Source: Oxytricha trifallax | Taxonomy: Eukaryota; Ciliophora; Spirotrichea; Sporadotrichida; Oxytrichidae | Assembly: GCA_000711775.1 (NCBI GenBank) | Contig: ARYC01000682.1 | Span: 45,740 to 109,739, forward strand | Reading direction: 5' to 3' | DNA: 64,000 bases | In this document: piece after piece, positions 36,985 to 47,849 of the stretch | How positions within the stretch are numbered: position 1 is the stretch's first letter | How the letters are laid out: every line of letters begins with the position of its first letter | The notes under the pieces: generated by a model | Database searches by the model: none | Seen by the model: only the letters and a program-made list of their open reading frames with translations | Told to the model about the DNA's origin: nothing | Made by a program: the position numbers and the translations under genes

Positions 36985-38790
36985 CTTTTTTTAAACTAAT
37001 AAGTAAATTAATTGATTAAAAGATTGGTATATAGTATAAATATTTTGATTAAAAATAACAATCTTTTTATCACAAATTTTATTAGTCTTTTACTTAATTA
37101 AATTATCAATTTTGCTCTGATGTGTTTAAGCTTGAGGTAATGTTCCAATTGTGATTACTTTATTATATTGAACCTACAGTTCTATATTGAAATGCAGTCT
37201 TGCATACTAAGAACAGAATTTATAGTAAGATTCATATAATTTGCCTTATATAATCTACTTTCCTCTATCTTTGATGTTAACTTATTTGTCCTTTCGTTGT
37301 AATCAATGGAATTAGACAAGACTAGAAGAAAAATCTATTTGATTGCTTCTCTGGTTTTCGTCATCTTAATTTTGAAGGTTTAGAACAACCATTATTTTGC
37401 TCTCTTTCACTTTGGAAACCATCTCATATAAATTATCTCATCATCACATGAAAATCGTTTATTTGCAATTCATACTGGTGTAGATATTTACAAGTTGAAC
37501 CAAGCCGAAAGACTCTTTATTTTTTTATTTGTTTCCATTCTCCTATTTTCATTCTTAGCAAAAAAATAAGCTTTATTAGAAAGTTTTCATATTCAGACCT
37601 TTAATGTAGCCCTATCTGACGATTTGCTTTCTTAATCATTAATTAAGTATTTTTATTTAAAAATTAGTTTAAATAAAAATCATGAATCTAAGTATTTATA
37701 TTAAATACGATATTAAATTCTTATCACTTCTAAGATTATTTATATAAACCACTTTGATATTTATAGTAATTACATAATGTAAACTTATAAATAATAGTAG
37801 TTCCAATAAAATATAAATATCGCTTACTTTAATCATGAAAAAATATATTCCAGAGCAAAAACTTACTTTGAATAAACCTTTTATCTATAAAAACTATCCA
37901 CAATTATGTGTTTATTAGAAGAAGCCTTCCTAATTTTTAAATATAGCATCACTAAATTACAAAAAGGATATAATCTTTAATATTTTTTAATTATTTTACA
38001 CTTTACTTTTAATAAAGAATCATATATAATGTAAACACAGCTTCATCAGCATGTATGAACTTAATATTGTTCAAATTTTAGAGATTTTTTGCTTAACAGT
38101 AAATAAATTACATCAAATCAATTTTAAACTTGATAAGCATAGTTGTTACTTGCCAAGTTTTAAAATTTCAGATTAAGTTGAATTGAATCCTATAATATTA
38201 CTTTGATCAATTTTTTTGTAAATATTGAAAGATTTATATTTATTTCCTTAGATTATCAACCAAATAATTTTTTTGAATTAGGATTATAGAGCTAACCTAT
38301 TTAAAGATTTTATGAGCTAAAATGAATATCTTAAATAAAAAATGTATAAAAATATAAGTTAATAAGTAAATGGTTTAACTTTTGATAATTTTGACACTAT
38401 TTTTACATCTTTTTGAATTGTACTATAATAATTAACTCCAGATGCTAAGACCTAATTTCTTTTCATTTTTATTAATAAGAAAATAATTTCAATACTGAGT
38501 AAAATGAAAGTAATTAATTCTACTTATATAATAATATTTTATTAAAAAAACTATATTCTGTAAGAAATTGACATAATTGTTTTAAAATTTAATCATTTAT
38601 TGTAAATAATTTCAAATGGACTAAAGAAAAATATTAATAATTTAAAGCAATTTTAATTGTACCTTCCATTCTTTATAATGAAGCAAATATAAATTTTTTT
38701 AATTTTGTGTTTAAATTAGAAATGAATAAGTATAGAATAAATAAATAAAAATAAGAATTACTAAATTTTATATAATTATTTGTCGCTGAT
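36985..38790. other. AT-rich region without recognisable genes
   Basis: No supported gene, RNA or repeat was seen up to the C4A4 tract at 38791. Confidence 0.4.
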
Positions 38791-38805
38791 AAACCCCAAA
38801 ACCCC
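38791..38805 (+). repeat. Internal telomere-like C4A4 tract
   Basis: AAACCCCAAAACCCC matches the C4A4 telomeric repeat of spirotrich ciliates. In the germline such short internal tracts mark the ends of TBE transposons, but the bases beyond it (ATCGTCATC) do not match the TBE terminal repeat seen at 46150 and 62660. It lies about 180 bp beyond the stop of the coiled-coil gene. Confidence 0.7.
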
Positions 38806-38986
38806 ATCGTCATCTTATAATCAAAGTAATATGAGTTATAATGTAAACAAGTAGAATATATGTCAACAAGTAAAATTTATTATGAAGTGTCAATAGTCAA
38901 CTTCATCTTCAATTAGAATAATATGCTTGGTGTTTTAGTAATGCAGGTACTTTTTATTCCCAATTTTGATAAATTTAATTTTGGGA

Positions 38987-40260
38987 TCATGTTAGTTATA
39001 TTTCATTATTGTATCTAGAATGTTAATGTTAGTATTTAACATATTTTAAATATTAGCTTGTTGTTATTAAAGTTAGGGGCTTAACTTTGATTGCGATTGT
39101 TGCAATTACACCGGAATAATTTATTCCATTTTTTACAACTGTTTTTATACTTTCATGTATTAAATTCATATTTTTTAAAATATTATCTTTGCATTCTTCA
39201 ATTGTCTCATTAAAAGTGTCAACTACACATTTTAATTTCTTCTCAACATCCCTAACTACTTTTTCTAGCCCATTTACTTATTCCTTATTTTGATTAGTCA
39301 AAGTTTATAACCATTCTTTTGTTTATTGAAAGCCTAAAGACTAATCCTATAATATTTTATGCATCTCAACAAACTGTTCATTGATTCTTCTGACATTTCT
39401 AGCTAATTATTCTTATGTTGCTACACCTATAGTTGGAGCTACCTTTTTTATATCTTCAACCAATTACTAAAATGTCTTCTAAATCTCATCTCTACCATCT
39501 GCAACCTATCTTGATATTTCCTCTAAGTCAACAACATTGATTTAGGATTCTAACTTGGTCACTTTGCTCACGGCTTCCTGAATTTAATCCTTCAATTTTA
39601 AGAATAGTGCAGTTTTTAGAACATCTGGTACCTGTTATAACAAACACTAATTTATCTCTTCCCGGGCTTTCGATGTAAGTTCCCCAAATTTTTTCTCTAT
39701 CAATTCTTCAATTTAATTAAGTTCAGGAAATGTTGTATCACTTTATAGCTATGATAATTCTGATTCCGTGTTTTTTAAGTCAGGCTACAGGGACAACAAG
39801 TCTATTCCAATAGTATTGCTCTAGTTTTCATACTTTTACGGGGTTAATAAACTTTAACTTCTGATTGAAGTGCCATCATTTTTCTGACCCCTTTTGACTG
39901 GGGTAATCTTTGTAATTTTCTTTGTACTATTTTTCTTCTTTTTAGTTGCTGGAGTAGATGCCTTGCTATCAGCCTTTCTTGAGTTGAGGGTAGCAACAAG
40001 CCAGTTTTTATGTATATTTATCTTCTCTGGTCCTAACTTCTTCTTTAGCTATATTTTAACACCCTTGTAGGTTTATTTTCCTAGAATGTCTTGCTTCTTT
40101 AAAAGCACCAATATCTTCTGCTTTGACTCTTCCTGTTTCAGTTCCTGGAGCTACTCTTCATCGAAGGAGTCTGCGGTGTAGCCAGAGTTCTCATCACATT
40201 AAACCTCAGTGAGAGGTGATTCAAGTTTTTATTTAATTTAGCTTTAGTAGTCTTACCCAT
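38987..40260 (-). CDS. Coiled-coil protein of about 420 residues
   Basis: One minus-strand ciliate-code frame is free of TGA for over 410 codons, ending at TGA 38987-38989. Order: acidic CDENSGYTADSFDEEQ; a Lys-rich basic segment (KKKKNSTKKITKITPVKRGQ); then a long heptad-type region with FPELNQIEELIEKKFGEL, DQIQEAVSKVTKLESQINVV, ARNVRRINEQFVEMHKIL and KKLKCVVDTFNETIEECKDN. The start is unclear: ATG at 40260 is in another frame and begins ATGGGTAAGAC, so a short intron right after it could join the frames. Probably a structural or DNA/RNA-associated helical protein. Being unbroken, it contrasts with the nearby decayed genes. No family was recognised. Confidence 0.55.
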
Positions 40261-40804
40261 TTCTTGAATTGTATTACCAAAATTCAAGGCCTGCTTAAAT
40301 GGTCTTTGATGTTGCTTTATTTAGCACTAGCTGAAGCAAAAGGTTATTCTTTTTTTCTATTTTTTAGCAACCTGTATTAAAGACAATTGTATAGTTATTA
40401 ATATAAGACTGCTATTTTAAGTTTATCAATTATTTTGTTTGTTTATTTACAAAGTTAAAAATCTACTAAATTCTAACAAACTATAACATAGTATAAAAAC
40501 TCTAACAATTTATATTATTTGACTAAAACTAAAATACAGCTTATTAAATAAACTAATATAAACAAAATATCATAAAATCCTATCAAAATCTAATCAACTT
40601 AAGTACTCTATTAGTTAAGAGAGTTATAACGCTCACAATTTTATAACACAAAAATATACAAATGAGTTAATAAAAAAATACCTTAAAAATTATAAAATTA
40701 CTAGGAGTTTCTGACGTTCCTTATTTTACCAAGCTATATAAGGCAATTGAACTCTAAGTTTTCTTTTAAATTCTTAAACTTACTTTTCTTAGAAACTCAT
40801 TTAT

Positions 40805-40841
40805 GGGGATTTTTTCACCACTACATGGTGAAATTTTCCCC
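40805..40841. repeat. Hairpin end, left
   Basis: GGGGATTTTTTCACCA and TGGTGAAATTTTCCCC pair around CTACA. It matches the hairpin at 45440-45476. Confidence 0.8.
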
Positions 40842-41008
40842 ATTAATCGAAAGTTTAATTAAAATCATTTACAAGCTTGATTTTGCTGAAACGAGATTCC
40901 ATCGAAAAGTTAATTAAAAGTTATTTTATAAAATTAATAGTTTTAGTTATTAAATTAATTAACTTTTTAATAGATAAACATAAAAATTTAAGTTAAAAGC
41001 AATAAAGC

Positions 41009-42132
41009 TCAAATCATATAATTGTTATTCTATTGAATAAATTGTTTATTCAATAGGTTGCCTTCTTAATCAATGATTCCACCATCGTGGAGTTGCATGA
41101 CTAATTACTTATAGTTGACAAGTTCGTCAATTTAACCCCGTTAATCATTCATTTCATCTCTCACCCGTTGGTTTTGTTACATAAATTTATGTTTTGACTT
41201 AGAGCCAGCATGTGGAACTGACTTCAATTCTTCTAAATCAACTTGCCTGGATTTTCTTTTTGTACTTTGTTTCAAATAAGAATGCTAACATTCTTTTATT
41301 AACGAAAGAGATGTATATTTTACATTGGACTTACCACTGTAATTTATTGAATTGTTGAGGGCATCTAAGAATTAGGGCTTCATGCGAACAATGTTGTTTT
41401 GTGAATGATCAAGCCTAACTCTCCTTTATTCCTTATCCCTCTAAATCATCTTATTAATTCCTTCTGTGTATAAAGTCAGTAGAATATCAGTAATCCATTT
41501 CTTATCTAAATGGAGCTAGTCCATTTAGTCTGGCAAATACTTCAATATTGAGGGCTTGCTTTCAGTATAAGAAAGAAAGTCATCTGCAGTAAGTCCCTCA
41601 ATCTGAGGAATTGCTGAAAGTATCACATCGCTTCTTTTCAAAAACTATAACAAAGTCTAACAAAAAATAGTACTTCTTTCTACCCTGTGAGAATGCTTCG
41701 GAAAAAGTATATGTTTGAGCAATTAAGTTTGGGCAGGTATGCCCCACACTCTTAAGTCAGGATATCATAGAGTTCTATTTTTGAACCTATCTTCGATTTA
41801 ACCTCACTCACATGAACCCCTTGTAAATTGTTATTCATGCTGTCTTATTGAATATTGTTACTTTTAATAAGTTGTAATTTAACTAAAAACTGCAATTACT
41901 ATAGACTCACAATTATTCCTCTATATAGTAATAACTATAAAATAAACTTAAAAGAAATCAAAATAAACTATGAAGGGTGGCAATCTATAAAATTTGAAAT
42001 AATCTGACATAAGGGAATTTTTGTATTAAGGACGCTGGCGGCGACCTTCATCAAATCAGGATGAAGAACTTTCATAACAAAATATTGAAGGTCATGATAG
42101 TTCAAAGGATGAATTATTTTACTGCTAGACAT
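41009..42132 (-). CDS. 364-aa protein with one 29-nt intron, unknown
   Basis: From ATG (complement 42130-42132) the frame runs in ciliate code to TGA 41009-41011. A 29-nt intron at 41645-41673 (GTACTA ... TTATAG) restores the frame between ILTGQKE and FLKRSDVILSAI. The N-terminus reads MSSSKIIHPLNYHDLQYFVM, with MKVAASVLNTKIP after it. Then come KIELYDILTQECGAYLPKLN, IEGLTADDFLSYTESKPSIL, KYLPDQMDQLHLDKKWITDI and a basic C-terminal part with KQSTKRKSRQVDLEELKSV. The stretch around 41840-41960 is Leu/Ile-rich and may hold another intron. No TGA breaks it, so it may be functional. It lies beside, and opposite in direction to, a transposase, which suggests an element-encoded accessory protein. 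No family was recognised. Confidence 0.6.
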
Positions 42133-42867
42133 CTTGCCTGATGGTCCCTGGAGACCTTTAAGTTAATGATTATAAGTTGATTTCTCTAACAAACTCTATC
42201 ATTCAGAAATTAGAAGCTAGAGTATTACAAAATATCGAAAACAAATTAATTAATACCTAAATCATTGACCCGAGAAGACTTGTAAGTATAGTTGAAGGGG
42301 GGAATAATTAACTTAGTCCTCTAAGTGACGATTAGATTAATTCTTCCTTATTTATAGTCGATAAACTTACCTCACATAGAACGATGACTAGCTAATAAAA
42401 AAATTCTAACAAATAAGAAAAATTTTCAAAATAAAGTTTACTTATTAACTTTGATTGAGATATCTAATATCAAGGGGTTAACAATATTGTAAGGAAATTA
42501 AAATATAATTTTTAACCATTTCTAGAGTTGTAAATGTTCCACAAAAAGAGCTAATCTTAACAATGTTCTTCTTGTCTTTAAAAGCTTATCAGGAATTTAT
42601 ATCATTAACATGGGTGCTCAAAAAAACAATTAATGTAGAGATTTAAGATTAATATCTCGAATGTTAACTCAGCAATTGGAAGTAATAAAAGCAAGACCAT
42701 AAAAAAATGGAAAAAATATTTAACATTTATGATTTATAATAGGAAATTAATTAATTTAATCAAAAACTTAATATATTAAAAGGTATTCTAACTAATCAGA
42801 CGCAGGTGGACAACATCACTCACATAAAATGTAAGTTTCAAAAAAGATAGATTAAAAGTCTTTTTTT

Positions 42868-42996
42868 AACGGTCCTGCCTGGTAGGACCTGGGGTGTCAG
42901 CAGACTGAAGCTTCGCAAGGCTACACTTGGAGGGGACAGGGGAGACTAGGATGAGGATGAAGATGAAGATGAAGATGATGAGGAAGAAGAAGTTGA
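42868..42996 (+). repeat. Small GC-rich tract with hairpin and GATGAA triplets
   Basis: GGTCCTGCCTGGTAGGACC forms a perfect short hairpin. It is followed after about 60 bp by alternating GATGAG/GATGAA triplets (42951-42996). It is the only GC-rich piece inside the 40.8-45.5 kb element and sits upstream of the transposase. Its origin is unknown. Confidence 0.6.
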
Positions 42997-43125
42997 AACT
43001 GCTTTTAATCATGTTTGCATTTTTGATAAGTTTAATAATTATTTGTATTTAGTTTAATAGATTAATTATAAATTTAAAGTTTTCTTATTATAAATTATGA
43101 TTAGAGAACATATTAAATTAAACTA

Positions 43126-43986
43126 ATGGAAAATGCTGTTCGTTGGATGTCTCAAAATTATCAATAAATAATATCAGCAAAATAAATTCTTGATTATTTG
43201 ATAGTAAAATTAAATTTTAAAGTGCAATTATAAAGAATTAGAAAGATAGCAAAGAGGGATAATGAATATACATACAAGAAGGTTTATAAAATTTATAAAA
43301 GATCAAACAGTTTAGAATGCTTGAGATAGAGATAAATTGCATATAGAAATTATATAAATTATATTAACTAAAACAAGTTAATAATTAATATTGATGAGAG
43401 TGGCATGTTAAGTTAAAGCTTTTATAGGAGAGCATGGCGTAAGAAGGGTACCAGGAATTACAATGATTAGTTCGTTAGATATTATGGAGTTAAAATGATA
43501 GCAGCAGGGTTTAGTGATGGCAGGGTTTTGTATACTTTGAGTATTGGGAAGAACAATTCAACAACGTCCCTTTATTTTTATACTTTTTACACTCTAAATC
43601 ATTGATTACTTAGACTAAAACTCTTATAAATGGAGGATGAATACTGTATTTTTACTCGATAATGCAACCTAGCATAAGAGTGTTGTGACATTGCAAAAGC
43701 TAAGACTCTACTAAATATCTGTTTAATATTTGGGTCGCTATTAATTCACAATGGCACCCATTTATAAACTCTTGCAGTCATTAAAAAAGATTAAAAACCT
43801 ATTACCTAATCTTCGAATAAGGAAGAATTTATGAAGTCACTATAAAATAATATTCAAATCAGAGACTTTTCTTGGATGAAAAATTGCTACTATAATTGTC
43901 TAAATTATGCCAAATAGGAAATATTGCAATAAAAATTTGAAACCTAGAGCAGGGAATATAGAAGCGTCCTTCAATCTATAGAATGA
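43126..43986 (+). pseudogene. IS630/Tc1-type DDE transposase (TBE-like), frameshifted
   Basis: ATG at 43126 starts MENAVRWMSQNYQQIISAKQ, then KIAKRDNEYTYKKVYKIY, IINIDESGMLSQSFYRRAWR (first catalytic Asp), FGVKMIAAGF-like and LYTLSIGKN. A frame change near 43600 gives WRMNTVFLLDNATQHKS (second Asp) and GRYQFTMAPIYKLLQSLKK. In that last block the expected catalytic Glu (API-E) reads Tyr. The C-terminal part returns to the first frame as EEFMKSLQNNIQIRDFSWM and ends at TGA 43984-43986. The product would cut and paste the element. The two frame changes and the lost Glu make this copy inactive. It matches the known 42-kDa transposase type of TBE elements. Confidence 0.75.
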
Positions 43987-44173
43987 AATTAAAAATAATA
44001 ATAAATATTCTTTAAAGTAATAAAGTTCATGAATTTATAGATTTAAATAGTTACAATTAAATTGAACTATGACTTTATTAAGTTTAAAACAAAACAGTAA
44101 TTTAGTTTATAATTTATTAAAAAGTTTAAAAGTCTTATTTTTAATATTTAAAATTTATAAATTTAATTAATCA
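43987..44173. other. Convergent intergenic spacer
   Basis: An AT-rich gap between the 3' ends of the transposase and the methyltransferase. No motif was seen. Confidence 0.5.
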
Positions 44174-45278
44174 TCAATATAAATTTTTTATCTTCATTTT
44201 ATTATCTTTTTCAACCTCGTTGCCAACATGAACAGTATAAGCCTTATTTGCATCTGACCTTGTAAATATTTCTAGTCTATACTATTCCTGAAAGATATCG
44301 TCTATGATATCCCAGAAATCTTAGGGCTTCTTGGAATGGGAAGTTTTCTCAGCTCGAATTATATCTGGAATTTAATTTAATCTCTCATAATCAAGCCTAC
44401 CTTTGACACCAATGATACAATACTCTTATACTCTTTAGAGAATTCAGGTTTTTTGCTGTTTATATGGTTTCCTTTTGAGGTGAGCTTAACCCAAATGAGA
44501 GTCTTTATTATAACATAGCCATTCTCTCTTAGGTGTGTAGCTCCATCTGTCTAAGTATTACAAAGTGTCCAATAGAAGACGACTCCTTCCTGTTACATCA
44601 ATGAAAGAGGTATCTGTCTCAATTTGTGGTTTTGCAAATATTAGTAAAGCTTCGATTTCTGACCCTTCCATGGATTATCTTCTACAACAATAGAGAAAAG
44701 ATAGACTGTTAATTTTAGCATAATCTTGTGCATATTTAAACAAAATTCGTCATTTCTTACATCTACTCGTAAATTTTTTGGTTCTCCTTAAGCCATTCTC
44801 TGCTTAAATTTGTTCTCCCATGCTTTGCAAATATACTCTCCTTTCACTTCAAATATGTGTTTTGGAATTTATAATTCTTTTAAGTTTGAATCCTTGTCAT
44901 ACTTTAAAATCTTCATTTATTAGTAGCTACATGTCTCGAGTATTTTTTGTTCAATTAAATACTACTTTCCTGGAATTTAAGTTTAATCCACAAATCTACA
45001 CGTTGTCATATGTCTCTGGCAGTGATCTGACTAACTTGAAATGTGTTGACATCCTATGCATTCTAGTTTTTACAGGAGTTCTTCAGCTCTTTGAATTCTA
45101 TGTAAGTGTTTGCAGAAGTTAGGCTTACTCCCCAGTGATTTGCTCTCGACTTAAAGCTTTTGAATGTTTTATTGCAGTGATTGCAGTTGAAACTTTCATA
45201 TAAAATTGGGCCATTAAATGCTATCATTTCATATTCCTCAAATAATTTCTGATAGTTTTTAGTATTTCCCTTGATCAT
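44174..45278 (-). pseudogene. Zinc-finger MT-A70 adenine-N6 methyltransferase (MTA1/METTL-like)
   Basis: From ATG (complement 45276-45278) the minus strand encodes a C2H2-like finger (SFNCNHCNKTFKSFKSRANHW). After two or three frame changes and one TGA the methyltransferase part follows: YDKDSNLKELQIPKHIFEV, GEYICKAWENKFKQRM, SIVVEDNPWKGQ at the catalytic motif (family DPPW; here D-N-P-W), EGVVFYWTL, NGYVIIKTLIWVKLTSKGNH and FSKEYKSIVSLVS. The end is PDIIRAEKTSHSKKPQDFWD, RLEIFTRSD and HVGNEV, which match the conserved MT-A70 C-terminus. It stops at TGA 44174-44176. This family makes 6-methyladenine in RNA or, for the ciliate MTA1 complex, in DNA. Broken frames and the altered motif suggest an inactive copy. 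Some breaks could be unrecognised introns. Confidence 0.75.
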
Positions 45279-45439
45279 TTAATGAGATTTGACTTTATTA
45301 TTGTTGTAAAATTGGATCAGCTTTAGTAAACATTTAGTGTTTCTGAATATTCACAACTTAAACATGTTTTTTTTATGATAAAACAAAAAACTTTAAAGGA
45401 AACTTAATTCATCAAGTTTAGTTAAGATTAAAATTGCGA

Positions 45440-45476
45440 GGGAATTTTTCCACCATTTCATGGTGAAATTTTCCCC
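45440..45476. repeat. Hairpin end, right
   Basis: GGGAATTTTTCCACCA and TGGTGAAATTTTCCCC flank TTTCA. Same hairpin as at 40805-40841. Confidence 0.8.
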
Positions 45477-45873
45477 TTAAATAAATATTCAAGTTCTTAC
45501 CCATTGTTGTTTATAAACTCTGAATCACAATTAATTTAATGAAGTTTATTATGATGTATATTATAATTTGCAGTATTTCAAAAACCTAAAATCTTTTTTA
45601 ATTATTTGTATATTAAGATAATTTGAAGAAAAAAACCTTTATAAATCTGAAATCAAGAAAAAAATGCTTAACATTGAATTATAATATAAAGAGTATAGTA
45701 TTAATGATAACTTTTGTAGCAAGTAATAAATTGAGAAATAATTATAATCATTTGCTTCTCTCACTAATTCCTAAAGTTTATTTAATATATACTCAAAATT
45801 TGAGAAAAATTGGAATTAAAATGACTATATTTTAGCACCAAACTCCTTTGAATGTTGATGTTTACATTATTGC
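45477..45873. other. AT-rich spacer between two elements
   Basis: No supported gene. The 45623-45835 frame has random AT-rich composition. Confidence 0.4.
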
Positions 45874-46269
45874 TAAAATATAAAGTAAAAATAAATTCTA
45901 ATTATTTAGTTATCTCTTATAAACTGAAGCAAGTAGAATTTACAAATAAAGCACAAAATGTAGCATTATAGTATGAATTTAAGATATATATGACCATATT
46001 TTACGATTAAGTGTTAAAATACTGATTTGGAGAAGTCACTCCACTTTTCATGATCAAATTTGAGACTTAATTAGTATGTGTCCGTTTTGTTGGATTTTGT
46101 ATCAAAATTCTTAATTCTTGCTATATGTCTGCTCAATTCAATGCCCAATACCCTTTCAGTAGTTTGATTGAGTTTTTAATTGATAAAAAATAGCAATTAG
46201 CGCATGCTTTATTAAGATTTTATTAGGTAAATGTAGGGGTTTATGGTATAAATATTAGTAATTTAAGCG
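45874..46269 (+). repeat. Left inverted arm of TBE-containing palindrome
   Basis: Nearly identical to the reverse complement of 49058-49453. It includes the TBE terminal repeat from 46144 inward. Confidence 0.85.
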
Positions 46270-46330
46270 TGTATATGAGGGGTTTGGGGTAAGTTTATGA
46301 CAGTGAGTAAATTTATTTACTGTTTAAGTT

Positions 46331-47269
46331 GTGTTATGGGTATGCTGAGTATAATGACTAACTCAAACCTATTCTTAATTATACATCGATTGCAGGGCTT
46401 CTCCACAAATCTGCTGCTAATGTTAGGTCTCACTGTCTTTTAGCATTGAATTTGAAGAGATAGTAACTTAAATCTAAGCCATAAAGACCTTTGAAATTTA
46501 AGCAGCATACTATATTGATTATCTTGTCAATAATAAGACTTTGAAGTGTTGTTCTCATTTCTCTCTCGCCCTAGAGGGCTGTGATGTTTCATCTCCAATT
46601 TCTTGTGCTCAACATATCTGCTTAATCTATAGCTAACGTTAATATAAAGAATGGGATATCTTACAAGACTGTCAATTGCATTTAGAGAATGATTTATTTT
46701 AATGTTACATTTTATAAGAATAATTTTAATTATATATATATATATATGATTAAATGCAGTGAGCTTAAGATCATGGTATTAAGTTCATCCACGCTGATGA
46801 AGCCGTATTTACATTCAATACATTTTATCAGAGTTTTGGTGCAAGAGGTATAATAATATTGAAGTTTATGATTAAGATTAAGATTCAAGCTCATGCAATC
46901 CTTGGTGGAATTAGTGAATATAATGGCTATAGAGTTATGTTATTCACCCTCGTCGAATTAAAACTGAACAATATATTAAGTTTTTGCAATAACTGAGAGA
47001 TAAGTATGCTGACTAAGAAATCCTTCTTATTGTAGAAATCTTATCAGTGCACAAAACTAAAGACTCAAAGAAGGAATATGAAAGGCTAAACATAACTCGT
47101 GTATTTAACGTTCCTTACAGCCCTCAATTTAATGGAATTGAATTGTATTGGGGCCTATTGAAAGGCCACTACAAGAAACTTTTACAATACCATTTGATTC
47201 ACGGCTTAATGATAGAAAAAGTAGACTTCATAAAGAGTAAGAGAGTCAGCGATGAGAAAGCTAAAGTTT
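46331..47269 (+). pseudogene. TBE transposase (IS630/Tc1 DDE), broken
   Basis: Starts near 46331 with YAEYNDQLKPILNYTSIAGL and LLHKSAANVRSHCLLALN. A helix-turn-helix-like KNGISYKTVNCIQRM follows after a frame change. The catalytic part has KFIHADEAVFTF (first Asp), AHAILGGISEYNGYRVM, YIKFLQQLRDKYADQEILL and VEILSVHKTKD, where the second Asp (expected V-D-N) reads Glu. It ends with RVFNVPYSPQFNGIELYWGL, which keeps the catalytic Glu, stopping at TGA 47267-47269. At least three frame changes are present. The role would be excision and insertion of the TBE; this copy is dead. Confidence 0.75.
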
Positions 47270-47339
47270 GAGCGAGAGAAGAAGTATTAGACTTACTAAT
47301 GCATAAGTTCGCATATCAAATGACCTTTTAATTGGATTT

Positions 47340-47700
47340 GGCTTCCCTTTCTATTCTTTCTCTTACGGCTTGCTTGGTCCCATGTTTTTTCTCTTTGAGC
47401 CAGCTCCTAAATCGATAATCATCTCATCTGGCTTTTAAATGTATTTTAAGATTCTTTTACTTAATTCATGTTTTACTTGAGACTTTCTCTCTCTGTGTAA
47501 TTTGCTACGCTCTTTCATCAAATATATAGCAGTGCCAGGTTTTTCTATAAAGCTAGAAGACTAAGCTTGCTTCAGATGAAAAGGATGCTTCTGCAGTTTT
47601 TACAGCCATGTCTCGCTAATTTTAATTCATTGCTTCTCTTTTTCTTCTGAAAAGATGCTATAGCATTTCTTGTGAACTTCTTATAGATAACTTCATTTTA
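47340..47700 (-). pseudogene. Remnant of a small minus-strand TBE ORF
   Basis: Between the transposase and the kinase the minus strand reads KFTRNAIASFQKKKRSNELK, LARHGCKNCRSILF (a CxxC pair) and, shifted, Lys/Arg-rich pieces. Position, direction and small size fit the known small (22-kDa) TBE ORF, but the sequence itself gives no motif that proves it. Confidence 0.35.
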
Positions 47701-47849
47701 GTATTCAGGTTTCAAAGTTCAAAGTACACTAAAGAAGAAATATTTTTCTTGCAACTTATTTGAGAGTTTTAAAGCTGCAAGAAAATTGCAAAAGAAAAAG
47801 AAAAAGCAGTGAAGGAGGTAAAACAACCCTCCAATAGTCTTTAAATAAT

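Larger units (their letters stand above)
40805..45476. mobile_element. Putative 4.7-kb element bounded by hairpin ends
   Basis: The same hairpin (CATGGTGAAATTTTCCCC with its complement) lies at 40805-40841 and 45440-45476 and nowhere else noticed. Between them are a 364-aa unknown gene (minus), a TBE-type transposase (plus) and a zinc-finger MT-A70 methyltransferase (minus). Because the hairpins are palindromic they could serve as short inverted terminal repeats. Beyond them similarity stops. The limits are a proposal: the coiled-coil gene and C4A4 tract just outside could belong to a larger unit. Confidence 0.45.

Noticed and set aside
44820-45122. Plus-strand 100-codon frame as a gene
   Set aside because: It is antisense to the zinc-finger/MT-A70 gene.
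46277-46290. GGGGTTTGGGG as the inverted C4A4 end of the 38791 element
   Set aside because: It lies inside the TBE-containing palindrome next to the transposase start and lacks the exact G4T4G4 form.
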